Source of the DNA: JBGSIZ01 sp041742255
GTDB lineage: Bacteria; Pseudomonadota; Alphaproteobacteria; Rhodobacterales; Rhodobacteraceae
Length of the DNA: 5,707 bases
NCBI GenBank assembly: GCA_041742255.1
Contig: JBGSIZ010000009.1
Location: 1 to 5,707, forward strand
Direction: 5' to 3'
Below the pieces are notes generated by a model that searched no databases, was not told where the DNA came from, and saw only the letters and a program-made list of their open reading frames with translations. Shown here piece after piece: positions 1-5,707 of this stretch (within the stretch, counting starts at the first letter, position 1; each line of letters opens with the position of its first letter). Made by a program: the position numbers and the translations under genes.

Positions 1-330
1 GATGGCGGTGCCGGTGCGGCCAAACTGCACAGTGATGACGCCCGACACGGACGGCATCACGGCGGCATCCGACACCAGCGCGCAGCCTGCCATCACCGCG
101 AATCCGCTGGTCGGGCGGCTGGTGCGTCGGTCCACGCAATATCCGTCCGGGCCGCGCACCTTTTGGGTGCCGCCCATGACGGACAATGTGCGGATGCCTG
201 GATTGGCGCCGGGGGTCGCCAGCATGGCAGCCCCCCGCGCCTCGTCACTGACCGGCACGCAGGCGGCAAGGGTCATACCCGCAAAGAGCAACAGCGCCCG
301 GACGGTCGCGAAATCCGGGCGCACGGCCAT
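1..330 (-). CDS. Predicted small lipoprotein of unknown function, 3' end cut off by the window
   Basis: I do not recognise a named family. The frame opens with ATG at 330, two bases after the ilvD stop, and stays open for 110 codons to the left edge, so the C-terminus is missing. The protein starts with a few charged residues, then a hydrophobic stretch (about residues 10-23), then Leu-Ala-Ala-Cys with Cys24: a good lipobox for signal peptidase II, suggesting a lipid-anchored periplasmic protein. The mature part is Gly/Ala/Thr-rich and carries Asp-Gly-Tyr-Cys-Val-Asp at 62-67 and Ala-Gly-Cys at 81-83, so Cys65 and Cys83 could form a disulfide. No clear Shine-Dalgarno precedes the start; the spacing suggests translation coupled to ilvD. 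The frame is supported by the signal peptide and the abutting start; function is unknown. Confidence 0.72.
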   Translation of the reverse strand, partial: MAVRPDFATVRALLLFAGMTLAACVPVSDEARGAAMLATPGANPGIRTLSVMGGTQKVRGPDGYCVDRRTSRPTSGFAVMAGCALVSDAAVMPSVSGVITVQFGRTGTAI

Positions 331-332
331 TG

Positions 333-2063
333 TCACAGGTCCGCGTAGATGTGTTTTTCGAACTTTGCGCCGGGGTGGGTAACGGCCCCCAACCGGGCAC
401 CGCCCACCAATTGGGCGTATTTCCACAACGCCCCCGACGCATAGATGGTTTCGCGTGGTCCGGTCCAGTTGGCGCGGCGGTCGGCCAATTCGGCATCGGT
501 CAACGCGACGGACAGTTCGCCCGTTTTGGCGTTCATCGTGATCATGTCACCATCCCGCAGCAAGGCGATGGGGCCACCATGGGCGGCCTCGGGACCAACG
601 TGGCCCACGCAAAACCCGCGGGTCGCGCCCGAAAACCGGCCATCGGTGATCAACGCAACCTTTTTGCCCATCCCCTGCCCCGAAAGGGCAGCGGTGGTGG
701 CCAGCATTTCGCGCATGCCGGGGCCGCCTGCGGGGCCTTCGTTGCGGATGACCAGAACCTCGCCTTCCTTGTAGGCGCGGGCCTTGACGGCTTCGAACGC
801 GTCTTCTTCGCATTCAAACACGCGGGCGGGGCCGGTGAACACCTGTTCGGCGTCGGTCATGCCCGCGACCTTGACGATGGCACCCTCGGGGGCAAGGTTG
901 CCCTTGAGGCCAACAACACCACCGGTTTCGGTGATCGGGGTGGTGACAGGATAGATGACGCGGCCATCGGCCTCGCCTTCGATCTTTTCGAGCGCCTCGC
1001 CCAGCGTTTCGCCGCTCACGGTCATGCAATCTTCGTGCAGCAACCCGGCCTTGCGCAGTTCTTTCATGACAATGGGCACGCCGCCGACCTCAAACAGGTC
1101 CTTGGCGACATATTGGCCACCCGGCTTGAGATCGACAAAATACGGGGTGTCGCGGAAAATCTCGCAGACATCGAACAGGTCGAAATCAATCCCGGCCTCG
1201 TGGGCGATGGCGGGCAGGTGCAGCCCGGCATTGGTGGACCCGCCGGTGCAGGCCACGATCCGGGCGGCGTTTTCCAACGCCTTGCGGGTGACGATGTCGC
1301 GGGGGCGGATGTTGCGCTCCAGCAGATGCATGACGGCCTCGCCGGACGCCACACCGTAATGATCGCGGCTTTCATAGGGGGCGGGGGCACCGGACGAATT
1401 GAGCAAGGCAAGGCCGATTGCCTCGGACACACAGGCCATGGTGTTGGCAGTAAACTGGCCACCACAGGCACCGGCACTCGGGCAGGCGACGCGCTCCAGT
1501 ATCTCCAGCTCGGCATCTGAAAAATTGCCGGCCTGATGTTTGCCCACAGCCTCGAACACGTCCTGCACGGTCACATCGTTGCCGTTCAAACGGCCCGGCA
1601 GGATGGACCCGCCATAGATGAACACCGACGGGACATTCAGGCGCAGCATGGCCATCATCATCCCGGGCAAGGATTTGTCGCAGCCCGCAAGGCCCACCAG
1701 CGCGTCATAGCACTGGCCGCGCATGGTCAATTCCACGGTGTCGGCAATGGCATCGCGGGACGCCAGCGACGACCGCATCCCTTCGTGGCCCATGGCAATG
1801 CCATCGGTGACGGTGATGGTGGTGAATTCGCGGGGGGTGCCGCTTCCGGCCTTGACGCCGGTCTTGACCGATTGGGCCTGCCGGTTCAGGGCGATGTTGC
1901 AGGGGGCTGCTTCGTTCCAGCAGGTGGCGACGCCGACAAAGGGTTGCGCGATATCGGTCTCGTCCATGCCCATGGCGTAATAATACGACCGATGCGGGGC
2001 GCGGGACGGGCCCACGGACACATGGCGGCTGGGCAACTTGGATTTGTCGAACTTGCGGTTCAT
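333..2063 (-). CDS. ilvD: Dihydroxy-acid dehydratase
   Basis: IlvD dehydrates 2,3-dihydroxy-isovalerate and 2,3-dihydroxy-3-methylvalerate to the 2-oxo acids leading to valine, isoleucine, leucine and pantothenate; it is a cytoplasmic Fe-S enzyme. The 576-residue product is complete and matches the family from end to end. The three cysteines expected to hold the cluster are present: Cys55 in Pro-Cys-Asn, Cys128 in Gly-Cys-Asp-Lys and Cys200 in Gly-Ala-Cys-Gly-Gly. Asp87 (Thr-Asp-Gly) and Lys130 match the metal-site Asp and the Lys that is carbamylated in studied homologues. The C-terminal domain has Asn-Glu-Gly-Pro at 441-444 and Gly-Arg-Phe-Ser-Gly with Ser478, the expected catalytic base. 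The frame is open upstream to 2183, but ATG at 2063 is preferred: it has a very strong Shine-Dalgarno and begins where homology begins. At 576 residues it is shorter than E. coli IlvD (616). A lipoprotein gene follows two bases downstream. Confidence 0.97.
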   Translation of the reverse strand: MNRKFDKSKLPSRHVSVGPSRAPHRSYYYAMGMDETDIAQPFVGVATCWNEAAPCNIALNRQAQSVKTGVKAGSGTPREFTTITVTDGIAMGHEGMRSSLASRDAIADTVELTMRGQCYDALVGLAGCDKSLPGMMMAMLRLNVPSVFIYGGSILPGRLNGNDVTVQDVFEAVGKHQAGNFSDAELEILERVACPSAGACGGQFTANTMACVSEAIGLALLNSSGAPAPYESRDHYGVASGEAVMHLLERNIRPRDIVTRKALENAARIVACTGGSTNAGLHLPAIAHEAGIDFDLFDVCEIFRDTPYFVDLKPGGQYVAKDLFEVGGVPIVMKELRKAGLLHEDCMTVSGETLGEALEKIEGEADGRVIYPVTTPITETGGVVGLKGNLAPEGAIVKVAGMTDAEQVFTGPARVFECEEDAFEAVKARAYKEGEVLVIRNEGPAGGPGMREMLATTAALSGQGMGKKVALITDGRFSGATRGFCVGHVGPEAAHGGPIALLRDGDMITMNAKTGELSVALTDAELADRRANWTGPRETIYASGALWKYAQLVGGARLGAVTHPGAKFEKHIYADL

Positions 2064-2070
2064 GGCGGCG

Positions 2071-2080
2071 CTCCTCCTCC
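2071..2080 (-). promoter_or_regulatory. Strong ribosome binding site of ilvD
   Basis: Read on the minus strand this is GGAGGAGGAG, ending 7 bases before the ATG at 2063. It is the best Shine-Dalgarno in the window and settles the ilvD start against the in-frame upstream ATGs at about 2117 and 2183. Confidence 0.88.
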
Positions 2081-2125
2081 CGCATGGCGGGGTCCTGTCG
2101 GTCAATCTGCGGGTCATGGATACTT

Positions 2126-2162
2126 GGGCAACCCCAAAGGGGCAAGGGGGCAGCCCCAAAGG
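2126..2162 (-). repeat. G/C-tract block with repeated CCCCAAAGG and overlapping mini-hairpins in the ilvD leader
   Basis: CCCCAAAGG occurs on the plus strand at 2132-2140 and again at 2154-2162, 22 bases apart. On the ilvD sense strand the block reads as successive short inverted repeats: GGGGC-TG-CCCC, then CCCC-TTT-GGGG, then GGG-GTTG-CCC. A longer alternative pairs GGGGC with GCCCC around a nine-base loop. The pairings are mutually exclusive. It resembles the short G/C-tract intergenic elements common near genes in Rhodobacteraceae genomes, but that comparison is from memory. It could be a degenerate dispersed repeat or affect ilvD leader folding; no function is shown. Confidence 0.5.
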
Positions 2163-2174
2163 TACACGGCAAGG

Positions 2175-2180
2175 ATTATG
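2175..2180 (-). promoter_or_regulatory. Possible -10 element for ilvD
   Basis: On the minus strand this is CATAAT, five of six matches to the sigma70 -10 consensus, in an otherwise GC-rich spacer. No good -35 hexamer lies 16-18 bases upstream. If used, transcription would start near 2168 and give an ilvD leader of about 105 bases containing the whole G/C-tract block. This is a weak single-hexamer match. Confidence 0.25.
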
Positions 2181-2252
2181 CACTGGCCTTGGGCGGAACG
2201 ACGCGGCTAGGTTGGCTCAAAACCCCCGCCACGCCAATCACAAGAGCCATCT

Positions 2253-2972
2253 ATGACCCCACCTTCCGGACGGATCATCGCCGTTGATCTGGCGCGCACG
2301 GGCGCCCTATTGGCCATGGTGGTGTTTCATGCGACCTATGATCTGGCGCTGTTCGGGCATCTGCCGGCGGACACGGTGTTCACGGGCATCTGGCCCTATT
2401 GGGCGCGGGGCACAGCGGGCAGTTTCCTGTTTCTGGCAGGGGTCAGCCTGTGGTTGGGCCACGGTCACGGCATCCGCTGGGGCAGTTTCGGCAAACGGCT
2501 GGGGGTGTTGGTGGCGGCGGCTACGGCGGTGTCGGTGGGCACGTTTTACGGGCTTGGGGCAGGCTGGATCCGGTTCGGCATCCTGCATTCGATTGCGCTG
2601 TGTTCGGTGATCGGGCTGGGGTTTCTGCGGGTGCCGGGGCTGGTGACGCTGGGGGTGGCGGTGGCGGTGTTCATGGCACCCTCATATCTGCGGGATGTGG
2701 CGTTCAACGGGCCGGGGTGGATCTGGCTCGGCTTGGGAACTGAACGGCCCCCGATGGCGGATTACGAACCAGTGCTGCCATGGCTCGCCCCATTCTTGGG
2801 GGGGCTGGGTCTGGCCAAACTGTATGGCGGGCGGTGGGACGCATGGCGGGGGCGCATGGCCGGGCTGGCGTGGCTGGCATGGCCGGGACAACACAGCCTT
2901 GTCATCTACCTTGCCCATCAACCCCTCCTGATCGGCCTGATCTGGGCGGGCAGCCGGGTGTTTGGGGGATGA
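2253..2972 (+). CDS. DUF1624 / heparan-alpha-glucosaminide N-acetyltransferase-like membrane protein
   Basis: This 239-residue, highly hydrophobic protein has roughly seven or eight predicted membrane segments (about 10-30, 55-69, 83-100, 108-125, 127-146, 173-190, 203-232). It fits the HGSNAT catalytic-domain family (DUF1624, PF07786) as found in bacteria. Supporting marks are an N-terminal Arg7...Asp12 followed by Phe-His-x-x-Tyr-Asp-Leu (25-31), Ile-Leu-His-Ser at 110-113, Asp-Tyr with Leu-Pro-Trp at 170-177, and a C-terminal His-Ser-Leu-x-Ile-Tyr-Leu-x-His-Gln-Pro (214-224). The eukaryotic member acetylates heparan sulfate glucosamine across the lysosomal membrane; the bacterial substrate is unknown, though acyl transfer to a cell-surface sugar is a reasonable guess. 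The ATG at 2253 sits just before the conserved N-terminus. Its stop overlaps the next start (ATGA), so the two are probably co-translated. Confidence 0.85.
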   Translation: MTPPSGRIIAVDLARTGALLAMVVFHATYDLALFGHLPADTVFTGIWPYWARGTAGSFLFLAGVSLWLGHGHGIRWGSFGKRLGVLVAAATAVSVGTFYGLGAGWIRFGILHSIALCSVIGLGFLRVPGLVTLGVAVAVFMAPSYLRDVAFNGPGWIWLGLGTERPPMADYEPVLPWLAPFLGGLGLAKLYGGRWDAWRGRMAGLAWLAWPGQHSLVIYLAHQPLLIGLIWAGSRVFGG

Positions 2973-3877
2973 CGGACCGCTACCAGGCACACGCGGAGTA
3001 TCTGCGGGCAGGGCGGACCGGCACAGAGCCGTGGCGGGTCATCGTGACCACGGCGGCGGTGGTGCTGGGGTTCCTGTTCCTGCCGCCTCTCTTGGCGCAA
3101 CTTCTCCTGACGGATGTGGGATATCAGGCATTCTTATATGAAACGACGCGCTGGGGCATGACGCTGCAACTATTGGCATTTGGGGTGCCATTGCTGGTGC
3201 TGCGGGGGATGATGTATCGGCTGCACAACCGGGGGCTACGCAGCATCTTGGGCGATCCGGACCGGGTGGTGACAGGGTTCGCACAGGCATTCGGGGCGGT
3301 GTTCGTGTTGAACCTTGCCATGGAACTGCTGCCGCCATGGATTCACCCGGACGACATCGCGCAGGTCCGGCCAATCCTGGGGTGGCTGATGTTCCTGCCC
3401 GTGGCAGTGTGCGTGATCGCCGTGCAATGCACCGCCGAAGAGGCGCTGTTCCGTGGATACCTGCAACAGCAATTCGGGCAATGGTCGGCGCACCCGCTGG
3501 TCTGGATCGGTGGGCCCAGCGCACTGTTCGGGCTGGCGCATTACTGGAACGCCGACAGCCCGGCCGAAGGGGTGCTGTGGGTTTTGTGGGCGGGGCTCCT
3601 TGGGGCGGCCTGCGCAGACCTGACGGGGCGGCACGGGTCGCTGGGGCCTGCGATCGGGCTGCATCTGGCCAACAACCTGTTCGCGTTCTTGCTGTTCGGG
3701 ATACAGGACGAACCCTCCACGGCCTTTGCGCTGTTGCTGTTTGCGGCCCCCGACCTGCCTGCGGACCCGGTGCCGTTGTCGGACCTTGCCACGCTTGGGG
3801 GGCTGGCCGAGGGGACCATGCTGGCACTGGCGGTTCTGGTTCTGTGGCTGGCGGCGCGGGTCGGAATCCGGCGGTGA
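2969..3877 (+). CDS. CPBP-family intramembrane glutamic endopeptidase (Abi/Rce1-like)
   Basis: This 302-residue polytopic membrane protein has a short charged N-terminus (1-22) and about eight hydrophobic segments. The family motifs are intact: Glu157-Glu158-x-x-x-Arg162, Phe187-x-x-x-His191, and His232-x-x-x-Asn236. These are the catalytic and supporting residues of CPBP proteases related to eukaryotic Rce1 (PF02517). Family members cleave substrates within or near the membrane; some bacterial members act in bacteriocin immunity or protein maturation, but this substrate cannot be inferred. A segment after residue 245 adds another hydrophobic stretch, an acidic/proline loop (261-272) and a last helix ending in Arg-Arg. 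The ATG at 2969 is chosen for the 4-base overlap with the upstream stop; the frame continues open to 2780, but only inside the preceding gene. Family assignment is firm; biological role is open. Confidence 0.9.
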   Translation: MTDRYQAHAEYLRAGRTGTEPWRVIVTTAAVVLGFLFLPPLLAQLLLTDVGYQAFLYETTRWGMTLQLLAFGVPLLVLRGMMYRLHNRGLRSILGDPDRVVTGFAQAFGAVFVLNLAMELLPPWIHPDDIAQVRPILGWLMFLPVAVCVIAVQCTAEEALFRGYLQQQFGQWSAHPLVWIGGPSALFGLAHYWNADSPAEGVLWVLWAGLLGAACADLTGRHGSLGPAIGLHLANNLFAFLLFGIQDEPSTAFALLLFAAPDLPADPVPLSDLATLGGLAEGTMLALAVLVLWLAARVGIRR

Positions 3878-3892
3878 CCCTTGCGGGGTTGA

Positions 3893-3921
3893 TTGCATTT
3901 CACCCGGCCCCGGCATATCTG
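3893..3921 (+). promoter_or_regulatory. Weak candidate promoter upstream of accD
   Basis: In the 84-base gap before accD, TTGCAT (3893-3898) lies 17 bases from TATCTG (3916-3921). The -35 matches four of six sigma70 positions and the -10 only three. This stretch is less GC-rich than its surroundings, and the gap is far larger than the overlaps at the other two junctions of this series, so an internal promoter for accD-folC is plausible but unproven. Confidence 0.22.
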
Positions 3922-3949
3922 AACGGCAGCACGGCACGCAGAACGGCAC

Positions 3950-3954
3950 AAGGA
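3950..3954 (+). promoter_or_regulatory. Ribosome binding site of accD
   Basis: AAGGA lies seven bases before the ATG at 3962 and supports that start, which also gives the expected short AccD N-terminus ahead of the zinc ribbon. Confidence 0.7.
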
Positions 3955-3961
3955 CAGCGCG

Positions 3962-4939
3962 ATGAACTGGATCAGCAACTACGTTCGGCCAACGATCAAC
4001 TCGCTCTTTTCGCGGCGCGAAGTGCCGGAAAATCTGTGGACCAAATGCGACGACTGCGGGACCATGCTGTTTCACCGGGAACTGGCCGAACATCTGAACG
4101 TCTGCACCAGTTGCGGCCATCACATGGCCATCACGCCCCGCGCGCGGTTCGCGGCCCTGTTTGACGGCGGCACATTTACGGAAATCAAGGTTCCCGAACC
4201 GCTGGTGGACCCCCTGCATTTCCGCGACCAGAAGAAATACACCGACCGGATGAAAGCCACGAAAAAGGCGACGGGCGAGAAAGAGGCGATGCTGGTCGCC
4301 AAAGGCGAGATCGGGCAAACCCCCATCGTCGCCGCCGCTCAGGATTTTTCGTTCATGGGCGGGTCCATGGGCATGTATGTGGGCAACGCCATCGTGGCGG
4401 GTGCCGAAGAGGCGGTGAAAACCAAACGCCCCTTTGTGCTGTTTTCGGCCGCTGGCGGGGCCCGGATGCAAGAAGGGATCCTGTCCCTCATGCAGATGCC
4501 GCGCACCACCGTTGCCGTGCAGATGCTGCGCGAGGCCGGGCTGCCCTATATCGTCGTGCTGACCCATCCGACCACCGGGGGCGTCACCGCGTCCTATGCC
4601 ATGCTGGGCGATGTGCAAATCGCCGAACCCAACGCGCTCATTTGTTTTGCGGGGCCCCGGGTGATTGAACAGACCATCGGGGAAAAACTGCCCGAAGGGT
4701 TCCAGCGGGCGGAATATCTTCTGGATCACGGGATGCTGGACCGGGTCACCCCGCGCGGCAAGATCAAGGATGAACTTGTCACGATCCTGCGGATGCTGAC
4801 CGGCCTTCCCCAAGCGATCAAAGGCGACCTGCCCCCGCCCACACCCGAGGCCACACCCGAGACGACACCCGACCCTGCGGCCACCGCAAAACCACCCGCC
4901 GACGCGGCCAAACCCAAGGCGAAAGCCCCGCAAAAGTGA
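3962..4939 (+). CDS. accD: Acetyl-CoA carboxylase carboxyltransferase subunit beta
   Basis: AccD pairs with AccA to form the carboxyltransferase that moves the carboxyl group from biotin on AccB to acetyl-CoA, making malonyl-CoA, the first committed step of fatty acid synthesis in the cytoplasm. The 325-residue product is complete. An N-terminal four-cysteine zinc ribbon is present (Cys29, Cys32, Cys48, Cys51). The crotonase-like carboxyltransferase core follows, with Gly-Gly-Ala-Arg-Met-Gln at 165-170 and Thr-Thr-Gly-Gly-Val at 204-208, the glycine pairs expected to form the oxyanion holes, and Gly-Pro-Arg-Val-Ile-Glu-Gln at 231-237. Residues after about 289 form a tail rich in Pro, Ala, Thr and Lys with a short tandem repeat, making the protein longer than E. 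coli AccD (304). The folC start overlaps its stop. accA is not in the window. Confidence 0.97.
   Translation: MNWISNYVRPTINSLFSRREVPENLWTKCDDCGTMLFHRELAEHLNVCTSCGHHMAITPRARFAALFDGGTFTEIKVPEPLVDPLHFRDQKKYTDRMKATKKATGEKEAMLVAKGEIGQTPIVAAAQDFSFMGGSMGMYVGNAIVAGAEEAVKTKRPFVLFSAAGGARMQEGILSLMQMPRTTVAVQMLREAGLPYIVVLTHPTTGGVTASYAMLGDVQIAEPNALICFAGPRVIEQTIGEKLPEGFQRAEYLLDHGMLDRVTPRGKIKDELVTILRMLTGLPQAIKGDLPPPTPEATPETTPDPAATAKPPADAAKPKAKAPQK
4841..4876 (+). repeat. Three-copy 12-base tandem repeat in the accD 3' end
   Basis: ACACCCGAG starts at 4841 and 4853 and recurs as ACACCCGAC at 4865, an exact 12-base period that keeps the frame. It encodes [12 protein letters not shown] at about residues 294-305 of the AccD tail. 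The tail is probably disordered and outside the catalytic core, so copy number may vary between strains. Confidence 0.8.
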
Positions 4940-5707
4940 CACCCGGCTCTGACGCGATCTTGCTGCGCATGATGGCGATGCACCCAAAGGTGATCGACCT
5001 CACGCTGGACCGGATGCACATCTTGCTGGCGGCGCTCGGGCATCCTGAACGCGCTGTTCCGCCGATCATTCATGTGGCGGGCACCAACGGCAAAGGGTCC
5101 ACGCAGGCGATGATCCGGGCGGGACTAGAGGCGGCGGGGAACCGGGTGCACGCCTACACCTCGCCCCACCTCGCGCGGTTTCACGAACGCATCCGGCTGG
5201 CGGGGGACCTGATCACGGAACCGGACCTCGCGGCGGTTCTGGCGGAGTGCGAGGCCGTGAATGGCGGCACCAACATCACCTATTTCGAAATCACGACGGC
5301 GGCGGCGTTTCTGGCCTTTGCGCGGACGCCTGCGGATTTTACCTTGCTGGAGGTCGGTCTGGGCGGCGAATTTGACGCCACCAACGTGTTTGACGCGCCC
5401 CGGCTGACCGTCATCACGCCCATCGACTATGACCACCAGCAATATCTAGGCGACACGCTGACCTACATCGGGCGGGCCAAGGCGGGGATACTCAAACGGG
5501 GGGTGCCCTGCGTGGTCGGCCCGCAACACGACGAATCGCTGGCGGTGATCGAGGCGCGGGCGGCCCGGTTGGGTGCCCCCCTTCTGGTCCACGGGCAGCA
5601 CTGGCACATCGGCACAGAATACGGGCGGATTGTCTATCAGGATGACCGGGGGCTGCTGGACCTGCCCTTGCCCAACCTGCCCGGCCCGCACCAGATCCAG
5701 AACGCCG
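4936..5707 (+). CDS. folC: Bifunctional folylpolyglutamate synthase / dihydrofolate synthase, 3' end cut off by the window
   Basis: FolC, a cytoplasmic Mur-ligase-type enzyme, uses ATP to add glutamate to dihydropteroate and then to folates. The first 257 codons are present, roughly the N-terminal ATPase domain; about 160 more would be expected. Visible motifs are the P-loop Gly49-Thr-Asn-Gly-Lys-Gly-Ser-Thr56, Thr-Ser-Pro-His at 75-78, Leu-Leu-Glu-Val-Gly-Leu-Gly-Gly at 137-144 with the Mg-binding Glu139, Asp-His at 166-167 with the Mg-binding His, and Lys182 in Lys-Ala-Gly, the position of the carbamylated lysine. Two positions differ from the usual form: Glu-Phe-Asp at 145-147 instead of Arg-Leu-Asp, and Ala181 where Glu is typical before Lys-Ala-Gly. 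The start is most likely GTG at 4936, overlapping the accD stop as GTGA, because Ser-Asp-Ala-Ile-Leu just after it resembles FolC N-termini. ATGs at 4969, 4972 and 4978 are alternatives. Upstream AAGGCG (4917-4922) is too distant for a good Shine-Dalgarno, so translational coupling to accD is likely. Confidence 0.94.
   Translation, partial: MTPGSDAILLRMMAMHPKVIDLTLDRMHILLAALGHPERAVPPIIHVAGTNGKGSTQAMIRAGLEAAGNRVHAYTSPHLARFHERIRLAGDLITEPDLAAVLAECEAVNGGTNITYFEITTAAAFLAFARTPADFTLLEVGLGGEFDATNVFDAPRLTVITPIDYDHQQYLGDTLTYIGRAKAGILKRGVPCVVGPQHDESLAVIEARAARLGAPLLVHGQHWHIGTEYGRIVYQDDRGLLDLPLPNLPGPHQIQNA

Larger units (their letters stand above)
2064..2252. other. Divergent spacer between ilvD and the DUF1624 gene
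   Basis: This 189-base spacer must carry the start signals for both directions. It holds the ilvD ribosome binding site (2071-2080), a block of alternating G and C tracts (2126-2162) and a weak -10-like hexamer for ilvD (2175-2180). For the rightward gene I see only a weak Shine-Dalgarno, AAGAG at 2242-2246, six bases before the ATG, and no convincing -35/-10 pair. No credible small gene is visible on either strand. Confidence 0.7.

Noticed and set aside
2..382. 126-codon plus-strand frame at the left edge
   Set aside because: It is antisense to the lipoprotein frame, which has a proper signal peptide and abuts ilvD; this frame has no motif.
330..1520. 396-codon open frame on the plus strand, opposite ilvD
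   Set aside because: It lies entirely antisense to a clear ilvD, has low-complexity Gly/His/Asp-rich composition and no family motif. High GC makes long antisense frames common.
2064..2183. 40-residue N-terminal extension of ilvD, or a leader peptide for attenuation
   Set aside because: The extension is in frame with ilvD and has no independent stop, is not rich in Ile, Leu or Val, and is bypassed by the strong ribosome binding site at 2071-2080.
1536..2210. 224-codon open frame on the plus strand over the ilvD 5' end and spacer
   Set aside because: Same antisense pattern, no motif or ribosome binding site, and it runs across the ilvD start signals.
2212..2240. Possible plus-strand promoter TTGGCT-17-CAATCA before the DUF1624 gene
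   Set aside because: The -10 hexamer scarcely matches consensus; not better than chance in this sequence.
2780..2968. 63-residue N-terminal extension of the CPBP protease
   Set aside because: It lies wholly inside the DUF1624 gene and reads as an out-of-frame shadow; the ATGA overlap at 2969 gives the natural start.
3877..3889. Small stem (ACCC, five-base loop, GGGT) just after the CPBP stop as a terminator
   Set aside because: Only four base pairs and no following T-run; too weak to call a terminator.
3236..4987. 583-codon open frame on the minus strand, opposite the CPBP gene, accD and the folC start
   Set aside because: Impressive length but antisense to three well-supported genes. Its composition is Gly/Arg/His/Pro-rich without domains, as expected from GC-rich codon bias on the coding strand.

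Overview
This 5.7 kb GC-rich window looks like chromosomal housekeeping DNA from an alphaproteobacterium, most likely a Rhodobacteraceae (Roseobacter-type) species. That placement rests on protein style, base composition and gene order read by eye; no database search was run.

Layout: two transcription units diverge from a 189-base spacer (2064-2252). Leftward on the minus strand lies ilvD, a complete 576-residue dihydroxy-acid dehydratase of branched-chain amino acid and pantothenate-precursor synthesis. Two bases after its stop begins a small predicted lipoprotein gene that runs off the left edge of the window. Rightward on the plus strand is a tight series: a DUF1624 / HGSNAT-like membrane protein; a CPBP-family intramembrane protease sharing a 4-base ATGA overlap with it; accD (acetyl-CoA carboxylase carboxyltransferase beta subunit) after an 84-base gap; and folC (folylpolyglutamate / dihydrofolate synthase), which overlaps the accD stop by GTGA and runs off the right edge.

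How the genes fit together: accD and folC are a widely conserved neighbouring pair (also adjacent in E. coli), linking fatty acid synthesis and folate metabolism. The two membrane proteins upstream have no established link to them; their tight coupling suggests they act together at the cytoplasmic membrane. IlvD belongs to another biosynthetic pathway and is probably controlled from the shared divergent spacer, which holds a G/C-tract block able to fold into several alternative small hairpins.

I saw no CRISPR array, RNA gene, insertion sequence, phage gene or recognisable novel system. The points most worth checking are the unnamed lipoprotein coupled to ilvD, the repeat-like block in the ilvD leader, the DUF1624-CPBP pair, and two non-consensus positions in otherwise conserved FolC motifs.
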